Notes: generated by a model not told the origin, from the sequence alone. Numbered from the stretch's first letter, positions 1 through 6,850 are shown. The stretch is DNA of 14,941 bases from an uncultured beta proteobacterium (GCA_903927495.1 CAIYNH010000436.1:1-14941), one strand, 5' to 3'. Numbers and translations: made by a program.

Positions 1-1
1 C

Positions 2-163
2 ACCCTGGCCGAGGACAGCAGTCTCGTCATCGACGTGCTGGCCAACGACAGCGATCCCGATGGAGACCCGCTCACCCTGGTCAGTGTCAGCACCTGGCAC
101 TGTGGCTGGCGACGCTGCTTCGGCGGTGGTGCTGTCGAGCGGCAAGACCTGGATTGTGGTTAA
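2..163 (+). pseudogene. Fragment of a cadherin-like/VCBS-type repeat protein, cut off by a frame change
   Basis: Reading from base 2 gives a module with DVLANDSDPDGDPLTLVS, the signature of the cadherin-like (Cadherin_5/VCBS-type) repeats of large secreted adhesins and RTX-like proteins; the Asp-rich stretch is the usual Ca2+-binding loop. After about base 95 this frame becomes unlike any such module (Trp/Cys/Arg-rich) and stops with TAA at 161-163. From about base 95 the sensible protein sequence lies in the next frame (see the following entry). The upstream part of the gene is outside the window. Either a small indel broke one long gene or a recombination joined two genes. A 2-base loss in a GCGC stretch near base 95 would explain a simple frameshift, but this is inference. 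Confidence 0.6.
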
Positions 164-713
164 CCATGCCGGGCAGTTGCAGATGTACGCGGGCACGCTT
201 GAAGGTACAACGACGGCCTATGCTGGCAATGCCAAGCAATATATTTCAGGTTCGACGGCTGTGCCTGCGGCGGTGAGCCTGTCAGCGGCGGTTAACACTA
301 CCGCCCTGTCAGGTACGCTGACGCTGGCAGGTCAACCCCAGAGTTTCAGCTTCAGCAACGACGCGCGCTACACAACGCCGGCCTTGTTGAGCGATCTAAC
401 CGGAACCTGGGTTGGCAGCAAAGGCGCTGGCTCGGTGGTGATCACCTGGAGCGTCAGCGCCGCTGGTGCTCTGACGGGCAGCAGCAGCAGTGGCTGTAGT
501 TATACCGGCACCGTGGCGGTTCATTCAGTGCCGGTGCCAGTGGGTGTTTTTGACCTCGGCCTGAGCGAGACCTGTACCAATCTGGGCGCTTCCACCACCA
601 AAGACTTTGCCGGAATTGTGATGCTCGACACGGCCAAAACGGCCGCCAACTTTGCCTTCACCACAAGTTCCGGGACTGATGAGGGTGATGTGCAGGCAAC
701 AAAAAAACAATAG
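60..713 (+). CDS. C-terminal part of a secreted Ser/Thr/Gly-rich hypothetical protein
   Basis: An open frame of 217 codons ends with TAG at 711-713. The first dozen or so codons (from the ATG at 60) are out-of-frame readings of the cadherin-like module and there is no ribosome binding site before this ATG, so the real protein probably enters this frame near base 95 from an upstream, now out-of-frame, part. The rest is rich in Ser, Thr, Gly, Ala and Val with alternating beta-type sequence, two Cys (in SGCSYTG and SETCTN) that may form a disulfide, and repeated L(T/S)GTxxG(S) patterns. This suits a periplasmic or surface beta-domain. I do not recognise the family and assign no function. It is best treated as the remains of a gene continuing left of the window, possibly inactive because of the frame break. 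Confidence 0.5.
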   Translation: METRSPWSVSAPGTVAGDAASAVVLSSGKTWIVVNHAGQLQMYAGTLEGTTTAYAGNAKQYISGSTAVPAAVSLSAAVNTTALSGTLTLAGQPQSFSFSNDARYTTPALLSDLTGTWVGSKGAGSVVITWSVSAAGALTGSSSSGCSYTGTVAVHSVPVPVGVFDLGLSETCTNLGASTTKDFAGIVMLDTAKTAANFAFTTSSGTDEGDVQATKKQ

Positions 714-769
714 CGCTTACGCAAAAGTTGAGTTGCCACGATCAGGCTCGGGTGTCAGAAAAGTTGAAG

Positions 770-804
770 GCCATTCAAGAATCAGCGCTTGATTCTTGAA
801 TGGC
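770..804. terminator. Perfect 15-bp inverted repeat between convergent gene ends
   Basis: GCCATTCAAGAATCA (770-784) and its exact reverse complement (790-804) surround a 5-base loop GCGCT. It lies between the end of the secreted-protein frame (713) and the end of the minus-strand xth fragment (831), so it could stop transcription from both sides. No strong T-run follows on either strand; on the minus strand the hairpin is followed by CTTCAACTTTTC, only a weak U tract. It may be the native terminator of xth, stranded when the ccdAB unit arrived. A recombination or protein-binding palindrome is the alternative. Confidence 0.5.
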
Positions 805-830
805 AGGTATTTGCAACGGGAGTGCGCGAC

Positions 831-940
831 TCAAAGCGCCCCGTCGTACGCAACCGTGATGGGCGCGTGGTCGGAGAACTTTTCTGCCTTGTGAATTTCC
901 ACCGAACGGGCTGCCTGAGCCAGGCCCTTAGTTGCTAGCC
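831..940 (-). pseudogene. Detached 3' end of an exonuclease III gene
   Basis: Read on the minus strand this segment encodes LATKGLAQAARSVEIH, then the KAEKFSDHAPITVAYD block and GAL before a TGA at 833-831. It matches the last 35 codons of the intact xth at 1645-2436, including the catalytic SDH, and stops at the same alignment position. Differences are E to K, Y to H and a different C-terminal tripeptide (GAL instead of FKP). Upstream of base 940 (minus direction) the match ends abruptly within the sequence next to ccdB. There is no start and no N-terminal two thirds, so this cannot make an enzyme. It is a displaced or imported xth 3' end. Confidence 0.8.
843..928. repeat. Left copy of 86-bp direct repeat (xth 3' end)
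   Basis: This is aligned base for base with 1657-1742 at a constant offset of 814. I count two differences in 86 positions: 867 G against 1681 A (silent) and 893 G against 1707 A (His against Tyr). Outside these limits similarity drops sharply on both sides. The two copies are in direct orientation and bound the ccdAB operon. Confidence 0.9.
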
Positions 941-965
941 AAAGCGACAAAAAACCTGCATTCTG

Positions 966-1295
966 TTATCCCCACGACCGGGTTAGCAGTTCGTCAAGCG
1001 CATCGGCAATGATTTGCCCCTCTGGCTCCAGCGACCCGACCACTTCGCCTAATTGATCGAGAGCCACCGAGACAATGTCCAGCGAATGCAGGACAACACG
1101 AACACCGTCGATGACAAAAACAGGGTTCATTCTGGCACCCACGGTGGGTGTGTCGTGTGGAAGTAAGGAATGACGCACCAGTGGTACGACAACGCGTCTG
1201 CGGTAGCGGTCAAACTGAGCAGACTGAACGACCACAACAAAAGGAATCGAATCGCGCAATGCCCCCTTGTTGCGATGAATATCGAATTGCGCCAT
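966..1295 (-). CDS. ccdB: CcdB-family toxin (DNA gyrase poison)
   Basis: A 109-residue protein. CcdB toxins bind the GyrA subunit of DNA gyrase and trap it on cut DNA, killing cells that lose the antitoxin. Family features seen: N-terminal MAQFDIHRNK (compare MQFKVYTYK of F-plasmid CcdB), the VVVVQSAQFD strand, RRVVVPL (compare RRMVIPL), the MNPVFVIDG strand, the GEVVGSL segment, and a C-terminal helix ending in SWG. In F CcdB the last residues Trp-Gly-Ile are needed for killing; here Trp-Gly is kept and the terminal Ile is missing. It is about eight residues longer than F CcdB (101), as is common in chromosomal versions. Its ATG overlaps the ccdA stop by one base (TAATG), which suggests translational coupling. 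Toxicity cannot be judged from sequence alone. Confidence 0.9.
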   Translation of the reverse strand: MAQFDIHRNKGALRDSIPFVVVVQSAQFDRYRRRVVVPLVRHSLLPHDTPTVGARMNPVFVIDGVRVVLHSLDIVSVALDQLGEVVGSLEPEGQIIADALDELLTRSWG

Positions 1296-1543
1296 TACAA
1301 AGTGGTGTGCTCGTCTGCAAACGAGCCGAGTGCCGCGTACACCGCATTCCAGTCGGCCGCACAGGCATCGGCCGCTCCCTGACGATCACGTTGTGCGCAC
1401 TGCTGGTTCACGACAAACTCAGCCAACAGTTGCTCCATAGTGGCCGAAAGGTTGTTGGTGTAGATCTTGGCCTGCACGACCAGGGACTCGTTAAGTGTGA
1501 GATTGACGGGCCGTTTACGAGTCGACGCGGCACTGGTTTGCAT
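1295..1543 (-). CDS. ccdA: CcdA-family antitoxin
   Basis: An 82-residue protein. CcdA binds and neutralises CcdB, and represses its own operon through an N-terminal ribbon-helix-helix DNA-binding domain. Seen here: the ribbon and first helix at about residues 11-30 (RPVNLTLNESLVVQAK), the second helix at about 30-46, and a C-terminal half with the CcdB-binding signature GSFADEH close to the end, matching GSFADEN of F-plasmid CcdA. The order antitoxin then toxin, and the one-base overlap with ccdB, are typical. GGAG at 1554-1551 lies 7 bases before the ATG (1543-1541). A 19-bp palindrome lies just upstream. The gene differs in setting from its housekeeping neighbours because it interrupts the xth 3' region. 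Confidence 0.9.
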   Translation of the reverse strand: MQTSAASTRKRPVNLTLNESLVVQAKIYTNNLSATMEQLLAEFVVNQQCAQRDRQGAADACAADWNAVYAALGSFADEHTTL

Positions 1544-1564
1544 TATTAGTCTCCAGACAGAGGG

Positions 1565-1583
1565 ATGCGCATATTATGCGCAT
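1565..1583. promoter_or_regulatory. Palindromic operator-like site upstream of ccdAB
   Basis: ATGCGCATA (1565-1573), one central base, then TATGCGCAT (1575-1583) form a perfect 9-bp-arm palindrome. It lies 21 bases upstream of the ccdA start codon. Read on the minus strand its centre contains CATAAT, a good -10 hexamer; no convincing -35 stands at 16-18 bases. A ribbon-helix-helix antitoxin such as CcdA normally binds short palindromes over its own promoter, so this is the probable autoregulatory operator. The role is inferred; the palindrome is directly seen. Confidence 0.65.
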
Positions 1584-1644
1584 CAGGCTTGCAAAACGCT
1601 AAATAATTTTGCAACTGCATGCAGGCAATGGAAGAAGGCTGCGC

Positions 1645-2436
1645 TCACGGCTTAAAGTCGTACGCAACCGTGATGGGCGCATGGTCGGAGAACTTTTCTG
1701 CCTTGTAAATTTCCACCGAACGGGCTGCCTGAGCCAGGCCCTCGGTGGCCAGATGGTAGTCCAGCCGCCAACCGACATTCTTGGCATAGGCCTGCCCACG
1801 ATTGCTCCACCAGGTGTAAGACTCGTCGGTAGCCGTGGGGTGCAATTGCCGATACACGTCAACCAAGCCGGCTGCACCAAGAAGCTTGGTCATCCAGTCC
1901 CGCTCTTGTGGCAAGAAACCTGAGTTTTTTTGATTGCTTTTCCAGTTCTTCAGGTCAATCTGCTGGTGGGCGATGTTGACATCACCACACAAAATAAATT
2001 CGCGCTGGATTGTGAGGGTCTGCAGATGCGGAAACATCAGGTCGAGAAACTGGTACTTGGCTTGTTGACGCTCCTCGCCGGAGGAACCGCTGGGAAAGTA
2101 GCAACTGATGATGGAGCGCTTGACACCGTTGCCATCAAAACGCAGTTCCACATAGCGGCCCTCGGCATCAAACTCGGGTGAACCGATCCCGGTCAGTACT
2201 TCGCTGGGTTCGTGGCGGGTGTAGATGCCCACGCCCGAATAGCCTTTTTTTTCAGCCAGATGGAAGTACCCGCGCAAGCCGGCGAGTTCTTCAAAACGTC
2301 CGGCCAGGTCGGCCGCCTGCGCTTTTACCTCTTGCACGCAAATACAATCTGGCATCATTTGGGTCAACCAGGGCTCAAGGCCTTTGGAAGTGGCGGAACG
2401 GATGCCATTAAGGTTGAGGCTGGTTAATTTGAACAA
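1645..2436 (-). CDS. xth: Exodeoxyribonuclease III (AP endonuclease)
   Basis: A 263-residue enzyme of the exonuclease-endonuclease-phosphatase fold that cuts DNA at abasic sites and trims 3' ends in base excision repair. Motifs numbered from the chosen start: LNLNGIR 7-13, QEVKAQ with the metal ligand Glu36, GDVN 151-154 (Asp and Asn of the active site), WRLDY 223-227 and the catalytic SDH 250-252. The start is TTG at 2436-2434, giving LFKLTSLNLNGIR, with GGGGA five bases upstream; a longer frame to 2577 would run deep into pyrE on the other strand and adds non-homologous residues. Length fits the family (about 255-270). Its 3' end overlaps the right copy of the 86-bp repeat, so the last three residues (FKP) lie outside the repeated block and may derive from an inserted unit. 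Confidence 0.92.
   Translation of the reverse strand: MFKLTSLNLNGIRSATSKGLEPWLTQMMPDCICVQEVKAQAADLAGRFEELAGLRGYFHLAEKKGYSGVGIYTRHEPSEVLTGIGSPEFDAEGRYVELRFDGNGVKRSIISCYFPSGSSGEERQQAKYQFLDLMFPHLQTLTIQREFILCGDVNIAHQQIDLKNWKSNQKNSGFLPQERDWMTKLLGAAGLVDVYRQLHPTATDESYTWWSNRGQAYAKNVGWRLDYHLATEGLAQAARSVEIYKAEKFSDHAPITVAYDFKP
1657..1742. repeat. Right copy of 86-bp direct repeat (inside xth)
   Basis: This is the partner of 843-928, lying within the intact xth reading frame and covering codons for roughly residues 232-260. The distance between copies is 814 bases, and the segment between them carries ccdAB, its operator-like palindrome and little else. The arrangement resembles attachment sites made when an element enters the 3' end of a gene and rebuilds it. 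Confidence 0.9.
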
Positions 2437-2446
2437 GGAATTCCCC
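2435..2446. promoter_or_regulatory. Shared translation-start region of divergent xth and pyrE
   Basis: Only 10 bases (2437-2446) separate the two start codons. The plus strand shows AAGGAA at 2435-2440, six bases before the pyrE GTG, and the minus strand shows GGGGA five bases before the xth TTG. Both lie around the palindrome GGAATTCC (2437-2444), which therefore serves as ribosome binding site for both genes. It follows that the promoter of each gene must lie inside the other coding region and their transcripts overlap as antisense. I could not pick convincing promoter hexamers for either. Confidence 0.6.
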
Positions 2447-3157
2447 GTGTCTGAAAGTATTGAAACAAGTGCAGTTCTGGTGCCAGCGCAAGATCTGCTG
2501 GCGCAAGATTTTGTGCAATTTGCGGTTGACTGCGGAGTTCTGCGTTTTGGAGAATTTAAAACCAAGGCAGGCCGCATGAGCCCCTACTTTTTTAACGCTG
2601 GTCTATTTGACGACGGTGCTAAATTGGGTAGGTTGGCGCAATTTTATGCGCAGCGCCTGTTGGCTAGCGGCATTGAATTTGACATGATTTTCGGGCCAGC
2701 CTACAAGGGAATTCCCCTGGGCGCGGCGCTGGCCGTGGAACTGGCACGGCTGGGCCGAAACGTGCCGTTTGCCTACAACCGCAAGGAAGCCAAAGACCAT
2801 GGCGAAGGCGGCACCTTGGTCGGTGCACCACTCAAAGGGCGAGTGTTGGTGGTTGATGACGTGATGTCTGCGGGTACTGCGGTGCGGGAGTCGATTCACA
2901 TCATCGAAGCGGCCGGTGCCACCGCCCACGCCGTTGTGATTGCGCTGGATCGCCAGGAAAAAGCCACCGAGAACGGGCAGGACGTGGACCACAGTGCGGT
3001 GCAATATGTGCAGCAGCAGCTTGGCCTGCAAGTCTGTGCCATTGCCAAGCTGGCCGATCTGATGGAATACTTGCAAGCTAACCGTGCTCACGGGCTGGCG
3101 CAAGTGCATCAGCGCATACTCGCTTATCGTTCGCGTTACGGCGTACAAGAAAGCTGA
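2447..3157 (+). CDS. pyrE: Orotate phosphoribosyltransferase
   Basis: A 236-residue cytosolic enzyme that joins orotate to PRPP to make OMP in de novo pyrimidine synthesis. Residues from the GTG start: LRFGEFKTKAGRMSPYFFN 32-50 (substrate-binding N-terminal part), GPAYKGIPLG 83-92, the flexible catalytic loop NRKEAKDHGEGG 111-122, and the PRPP-binding motif VLVVDDVMSAGTA 133-145. GTG at 2447 is preferred because AAGGAA lies six bases upstream and the protein then has normal length for a betaproteobacterial PyrE. An ATG at 2384 in the same frame would overlap xth and adds unrelated residues. A small secreted-protein gene starts 2 bases after the stop, so the two are probably co-transcribed. 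No pyrimidine attenuator is visible, as the start abuts xth. Confidence 0.95.
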   Translation: MSESIETSAVLVPAQDLLAQDFVQFAVDCGVLRFGEFKTKAGRMSPYFFNAGLFDDGAKLGRLAQFYAQRLLASGIEFDMIFGPAYKGIPLGAALAVELARLGRNVPFAYNRKEAKDHGEGGTLVGAPLKGRVLVVDDVMSAGTAVRESIHIIEAAGATAHAVVIALDRQEKATENGQDVDHSAVQYVQQQLGLQVCAIAKLADLMEYLQANRAHGLAQVHQRILAYRSRYGVQES

Positions 3158-3159
3158 TC

Positions 3160-3840
3160 ATGACTACGGTATTCGACGCATTTCTCAGGCACGCCATGCC
3201 AGGCTTGGTGCTGAGTTTGGTTTGCCTTTCAGTGCACGCCCAATCGACAGTGCCAACACCTGAAATCTACACCTGCATTGATGCCAAGGGCCGCAAGCTC
3301 ACTTCGGACCGCCCGATTACGGATTGCAGTGACCGGGAACAGAAAATACTCAATCCCAGTGGCACCGTCAAAGCCAGGGTTGGGCCGACCCTGACGGCGC
3401 GTGAACGCTTGCAACTTGATGCAAAAAACAAGACCGAGCAAGAGGAACGTGCCAGCAAGGAAGAAGACAGAAGACGTGATCGGGCGCTGTTGGTACGCTA
3501 CCCAAGTCCAGCGCTGCACCACAAGGAAAGAGCTGAAGCCTTGGCCCAGATCAATCTGGTCAAGCAGGCCGCTACTTCGCGTGTAGCCGAGTTACAGGCT
3601 GAGCGCACCAAACTGACCGATGAGATGGGGTTTTACAAAAAAGACCCCAGCAAAGCGCCCCAAAAACTGCGACAGCAGCTTGAAGAGATGTCGCAAACCC
3701 TGGCCGCACAAGAGCGCTTTTTGGCCGAGCAAGATGTGGAACTGAAGCGCGTTAACGGCCGCTTCGATGAAGAGTTGTCGCGCCTGACACCGCTGTGGCG
3801 AATGGCCGGGACCGTAACTCTTCCAGCTCCCACGCCCTAG
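3160..3840 (+). CDS. Secreted DUF4124-type protein with coiled coil
   Basis: A 226-residue protein. Residues 1-28 look like a Sec signal peptide (hydrophobic MPGLVLSLVCLSV, cleavage after HAQ). Residues about 36-64 match the DUF4124 pattern: IYTCIDAKGRKLTSDRP followed by a second Cys (ITDCSDREQ), a small beta-type domain found in many periplasmic proteins of beta- and gammaproteobacteria. The two Cys could pair. Residues about 75-210 are rich in Glu, Lys, Arg, Gln and Ala and probably form a long helical coiled coil. The function of DUF4124 proteins is not known. It begins two bases after the pyrE stop with only a weak purine-rich site (AAGAAAG), suggesting coupling to pyrE. The frame ends 39 bases before the end of the convergent gatB. 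Confidence 0.8.
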   Translation: MTTVFDAFLRHAMPGLVLSLVCLSVHAQSTVPTPEIYTCIDAKGRKLTSDRPITDCSDREQKILNPSGTVKARVGPTLTARERLQLDAKNKTEQEERASKEEDRRRDRALLVRYPSPALHHKERAEALAQINLVKQAATSRVAELQAERTKLTDEMGFYKKDPSKAPQKLRQQLEEMSQTLAAQERFLAEQDVELKRVNGRFDEELSRLTPLWRMAGTVTLPAPTP

Positions 3841-3855
3841 TCGTCATGGTGCACC

Positions 3856-3872
3856 GTGCCGGTCACTGGCAC
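3856..3872. terminator. Short hairpin between convergent gene ends
   Basis: GTGCC (3856-3860) and GGCAC (3868-3872) can pair around a 7-base loop in the 39-base gap between the DUF4124 gene and gatB, which end towards each other. No T-run follows on either strand, so it is at best a weak transcript end. Confidence 0.25.
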
Positions 3873-3879
3873 ACCCGTT

Positions 3880-5358
3880 CTAAGCCAGCTTTTGCCTTAG
3901 CAATTCATTGACCTGCTGCGGATTGGCTTTGCCCTGGCTGCCTTTCATGATTTGACCGACCAAGGCATTGAGCGCCTTGGCATTGCCTGAGCGGAACTCC
4001 TCCACATTCTTTGGATTGGCTGCCAGCACGGCATCGACAATTTTCTCTAAGGCACCGGTGTCGTTCATCTGCTTGAGCCCTTTGGCCTGAATCACCACAT
4101 CGACCTCACTGCCAGGCGCGGACCACAAGACTTCGACGACCTGGCGTGCGGCATTGTTGGAGATGGTGCCGTCCTGAATGCGGTTGATCAATTGCGCGAG
4201 TTGCGAGGGGGTGACGGGTGAGGCGCTGACCTCGATCTCGTCGGCATTGGCGCGACGCGATAACTCGCCCATGATCCAATTGCTGACCAGCTTGGGCTGA
4301 CCGCAGGACTGGGTTGTATCCTCAAAATAGGCGGCCACTGCGCGGCTTTGCGTCAGCGCAGCGGCATCGTAGTCAGACAAGCCATAGTCGCTGGCAAAGC
4401 GCTGCGCCATGACCCGGGGCAGTTCCGTCATGCTGGCTCGCACGCGCTGCACCCAATCATCTGACACCACCAGAGGCGGCAGGTCGGGGTCTGGGAAATA
4501 GCGGTAGTCGGCGGCATCTTCCTTTGTGCGCATGGCGCGGGTTTCGCCGCTGTCGGGGTTAAACAGCACCGTGGCTTGCTGGATCGCTCGGCCGTCTTCT
4601 ATTTCTTCGATTTGCCAGCGAATTTCATAGTCAATGGCTTGCTGCATGAACTTGAAGCTGTTGAGGTTTTTGATTTCGCGCCGCGTGCCCAATTCAGCAC
4701 CAGGTTTGCGTACCGAGACGTTGGCATCACAGCGGAAACTGCCTTCTTGCATGTTGCCGTCACAAATGCCGATCCAGGTAACGATTTTGTGCAGTTCTTT
4801 GGCGTAGGCCACGGCCTCCAGGCTGGAGCGCATGTCGGGCTCGGTAACGATCTCCAGCAGCGGCGTACCGGCACGGTTCAGGTCAATGCCGGTTTGGCCA
4901 ATAAAGTCTTCGTGCAATGATTTGCCGGCATCTTCTTCCAAGTGGGCTCGTACCAGTCGGACTGACTTCTTCTCGTCGCCCAGATAAAACTCGACAGCGC
5001 CACCTTGCACCACTGGAATCTCAAATTGGCTGATCTGGTAGCCCTTGGGCAGATCCGGGTAGAAGTAATTCTTGCGGGCAAAAATGCTGCGCGGCGCAAT
5101 GTGGGAGCCAACGGCCAGTCCGAATTCAATAGCACGCTCGACGGCACCAATGTTCATAACGGGCAGCGTGCCCGGCAGCGCCAGATCGACCGCGCAGGCT
5201 TGCGTATTGGGTTCAGCGCCAAAGGCAATCGCTGCCCGACTGAAAATTTTGGATTGGGTGGAGAGCTGGGCGTGGGTCTCGAAGCCAATGACCACTTCAT
5301 AGCCTTGGATCATCGACGAGCTGGCGGCGGGGCTCTGTTTTTGCATACTTGTGTTCAT
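3880..5358 (-). CDS. gatB: Asp-tRNA(Asn)/Glu-tRNA(Gln) amidotransferase subunit B
   Basis: A 492-residue subunit that binds the misacylated tRNA, activates its Glu or Asp side chain with ATP, and receives ammonia from GatA. Seen: [17 protein letters not shown] at about 23-39 (family form GLEVHAQLxTxSKxF; here Phe-Glu-Thr replaces Leu-Glu-Val), [16 protein letters not shown] at about 98-113, a central cradle domain with [15 protein letters not shown], and a C-terminal helical tail resembling YqeY ([24 protein letters not shown]). Length is normal. I chose the ATG at 5358, two bases after the gatA stop (TGACCATG), with AAGGA eight bases upstream; a TTG two codons earlier is too close to that site. 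It is last in the gatCAB operon. Confidence 0.96.
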   Translation of the reverse strand: MNTSMQKQSPAASSSMIQGYEVVIGFETHAQLSTQSKIFSRAAIAFGAEPNTQACAVDLALPGTLPVMNIGAVERAIEFGLAVGSHIAPRSIFARKNYFYPDLPKGYQISQFEIPVVQGGAVEFYLGDEKKSVRLVRAHLEEDAGKSLHEDFIGQTGIDLNRAGTPLLEIVTEPDMRSSLEAVAYAKELHKIVTWIGICDGNMQEGSFRCDANVSVRKPGAELGTRREIKNLNSFKFMQQAIDYEIRWQIEEIEDGRAIQQATVLFNPDSGETRAMRTKEDAADYRYFPDPDLPPLVVSDDWVQRVRASMTELPRVMAQRFASDYGLSDYDAAALTQSRAVAAYFEDTTQSCGQPKLVSNWIMGELSRRANADEIEVSASPVTPSQLAQLINRIQDGTISNNAARQVVEVLWSAPGSEVDVVIQAKGLKQMNDTGALEKIVDAVLAANPKNVEEFRSGNAKALNALVGQIMKGSQGKANPQQVNELLRQKLA

Positions 5359-5360
5359 GG

Positions 5361-6836
5361 TCAAAATCCTTGGGGCCGGGCGTTATGCCAGTCGGTAGCC
5401 TGCTGGAAACGGTGGGCTACATTGAGCAGGCGGCTTTCCTGCAAATACTTACCTATCAGTTGCAGGCCAACGGGCATGCTGCCTGCACCAAAGCCTACCG
5501 GCAAACTCATCCCGGGCAAGCCTGCCAGGGAGCCCGGCAGGGTGAAGATGTCGGCCAGGTAATCCGCCAGCGGGTCATTGCCATGGCCGCCAAGCTTCCA
5601 GGCCACGGTTGGGGCCACCGGCCCGGCAATAACATCACAGACCTTAAAAGCCTGTTGAAAATCGTCGGCAATCATGCTGCGGATTTTTTGTGCTTGCAAG
5701 TAGTAGGCGTCGTAATAACCGTGCGAGAGCACATAGGCGCCAATCATGATGCGGCGCTTGACCTCATCGCCAAAGCCTTCGGCGCGGGTTTGCCGGTACA
5801 TATCTGCCAGGTCGGTGTATTTGTCCGCGCGGTGGCCGAATTTGACACCGTCAAAGCGACTCAGGTTGCTGGATGCTTCCGCCGGAGCAATGATGTAGTA
5901 CACCGGTATCGATAGCTGGGTGCGCGGCAGCGTGATGGGCACCAGTTTGGCCCCCAATTTCTCAAATTCTTTAAGGGCAGCATCAACGGTGGCCCGCACA
6001 TCCGGCGACAAACCTTCGCCAAAAAACTCGATTGGTACGCCAATGCGCAAACCCTCCAGGGAGGCATTTAAGGATAACGAAAAATCTTCCGCAGGCACGT
6101 CCAGCGAAGTTGAATCGCGGTCCGGGTCAGGCCCGCACATGGCCGACAACAATAAGGCACAGTCTTGCGCGGTGCGCGCCATGGGTCCGGCCTGATCCAG
6201 GCTGGAGGCAAACGCCACCATGCCATAGCGTGAAGCCCTGCCATAGGTGGGCTTGATGCCAGTGATGCCGCAAAACGAAGCCGGCTGGCGAATTGAGCCA
6301 CCGGTGTCGGTGCCAGTGGCGGCCGGTGTCAGGCGCGCGGCCACTGCAGCGGCGCTGCCACCCGAAGATCCGCCCGGGGTGCGCGTGCTGTCCCAGGGGT
6401 TTTTTACCGGTCCGTAAGCAGAGTTTTCATTGGCCGAACCCATGGCAAATTCATCACAATTGAGTTTGCCCAGGGTCACTACGCCTGCATCGCCGAGTTT
6501 GGCCACCACCGTGGCATCGAAGGGCGAGCGATAGCCTTCGAGCATTTTGGAGCCAGCGGTGGCAATGAAGTCTTTGGTTACAAAGATGTCTTTGTGGGCG
6601 AGCGGTACGCCTGCCAGCGGGCCAGCACTGCCGGATGCCAGCCGGATGTCGGCAGCGCGGGCCTGTGCCAGGGTCACTTCTTCATTGGTGTCTAAAAATG
6701 CGCCCAGTTCGGTGTGTGCTTTGGCTCGGGCCAAAAAATGACGGGCGGCCTCGAGTGCCGAGACCTTGCGCTCGCGCAGCTGGGTGGTCAGTTGCGCCAC
6801 CGTGAGGTGGTGCAGTTCAGTTGATGTTTGCGTCAT
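5361..6836 (-). CDS. gatA: Asp-tRNA(Asn)/Glu-tRNA(Gln) amidotransferase subunit A
   Basis: A 491-residue amidase that releases ammonia from glutamine for transfer by GatB. The amidase-signature catalytic triad is complete: Lys82 in LAHKDIF, cis-Ser157 in the block [10 protein letters not shown] and the nucleophile Ser181 in DTGGSIRQP; all three are shifted by exactly +3 from the K79/S154/S178 numbering of the Staphylococcus aureus enzyme. The [16 protein letters not shown] segment and the C-terminal PVGLQLIGK are also typical. It starts 14 bases after the gatC stop. The gap is TATTTTTTTACATC on the coding strand and contains no Shine-Dalgarno sequence, so translation probably depends on coupling to gatC or on an unstructured leader. 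Its stop is two bases before gatB. Confidence 0.97.
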   Translation of the reverse strand: MTQTSTELHHLTVAQLTTQLRERKVSALEAARHFLARAKAHTELGAFLDTNEEVTLAQARAADIRLASGSAGPLAGVPLAHKDIFVTKDFIATAGSKMLEGYRSPFDATVVAKLGDAGVVTLGKLNCDEFAMGSANENSAYGPVKNPWDSTRTPGGSSGGSAAAVAARLTPAATGTDTGGSIRQPASFCGITGIKPTYGRASRYGMVAFASSLDQAGPMARTAQDCALLLSAMCGPDPDRDSTSLDVPAEDFSLSLNASLEGLRIGVPIEFFGEGLSPDVRATVDAALKEFEKLGAKLVPITLPRTQLSIPVYYIIAPAEASSNLSRFDGVKFGHRADKYTDLADMYRQTRAEGFGDEVKRRIMIGAYVLSHGYYDAYYLQAQKIRSMIADDFQQAFKVCDVIAGPVAPTVAWKLGGHGNDPLADYLADIFTLPGSLAGLPGMSLPVGFGAGSMPVGLQLIGKYLQESRLLNVAHRFQQATDWHNARPQGF

Positions 6837-6850
6837 GATGTAAAAAAATA

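Noticed and set aside
929..965. Integron attC site at the end of ccdB
   Set aside because: I looked for the paired core sites (RYYYAAC and GTTRRRY) with an internal imperfect palindrome and did not find them; the direct xth repeats explain the unit better.
1599..1880. Minus-strand frame of 93 codons and a plus-strand frame of 104 codons over the xth 3' region
   Set aside because: Both are shadow readings of xth, which is well supported by catalytic motifs; no ribosome site or recognisable protein features.
2437..2577. N-terminal extension of xth to an ATG at 2577
   Set aside because: It would overlap pyrE in antisense by about 130 bases, and the added residues are Cys/Ser/Arg-rich shadow sequence. 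The TTG at 2436 gives the family length and has a ribosome site.
3401..3586. Small frames inside the DUF4124 gene on both strands
   Set aside because: They are overlapping shadows in a gene with a signal peptide and a recognisable domain.
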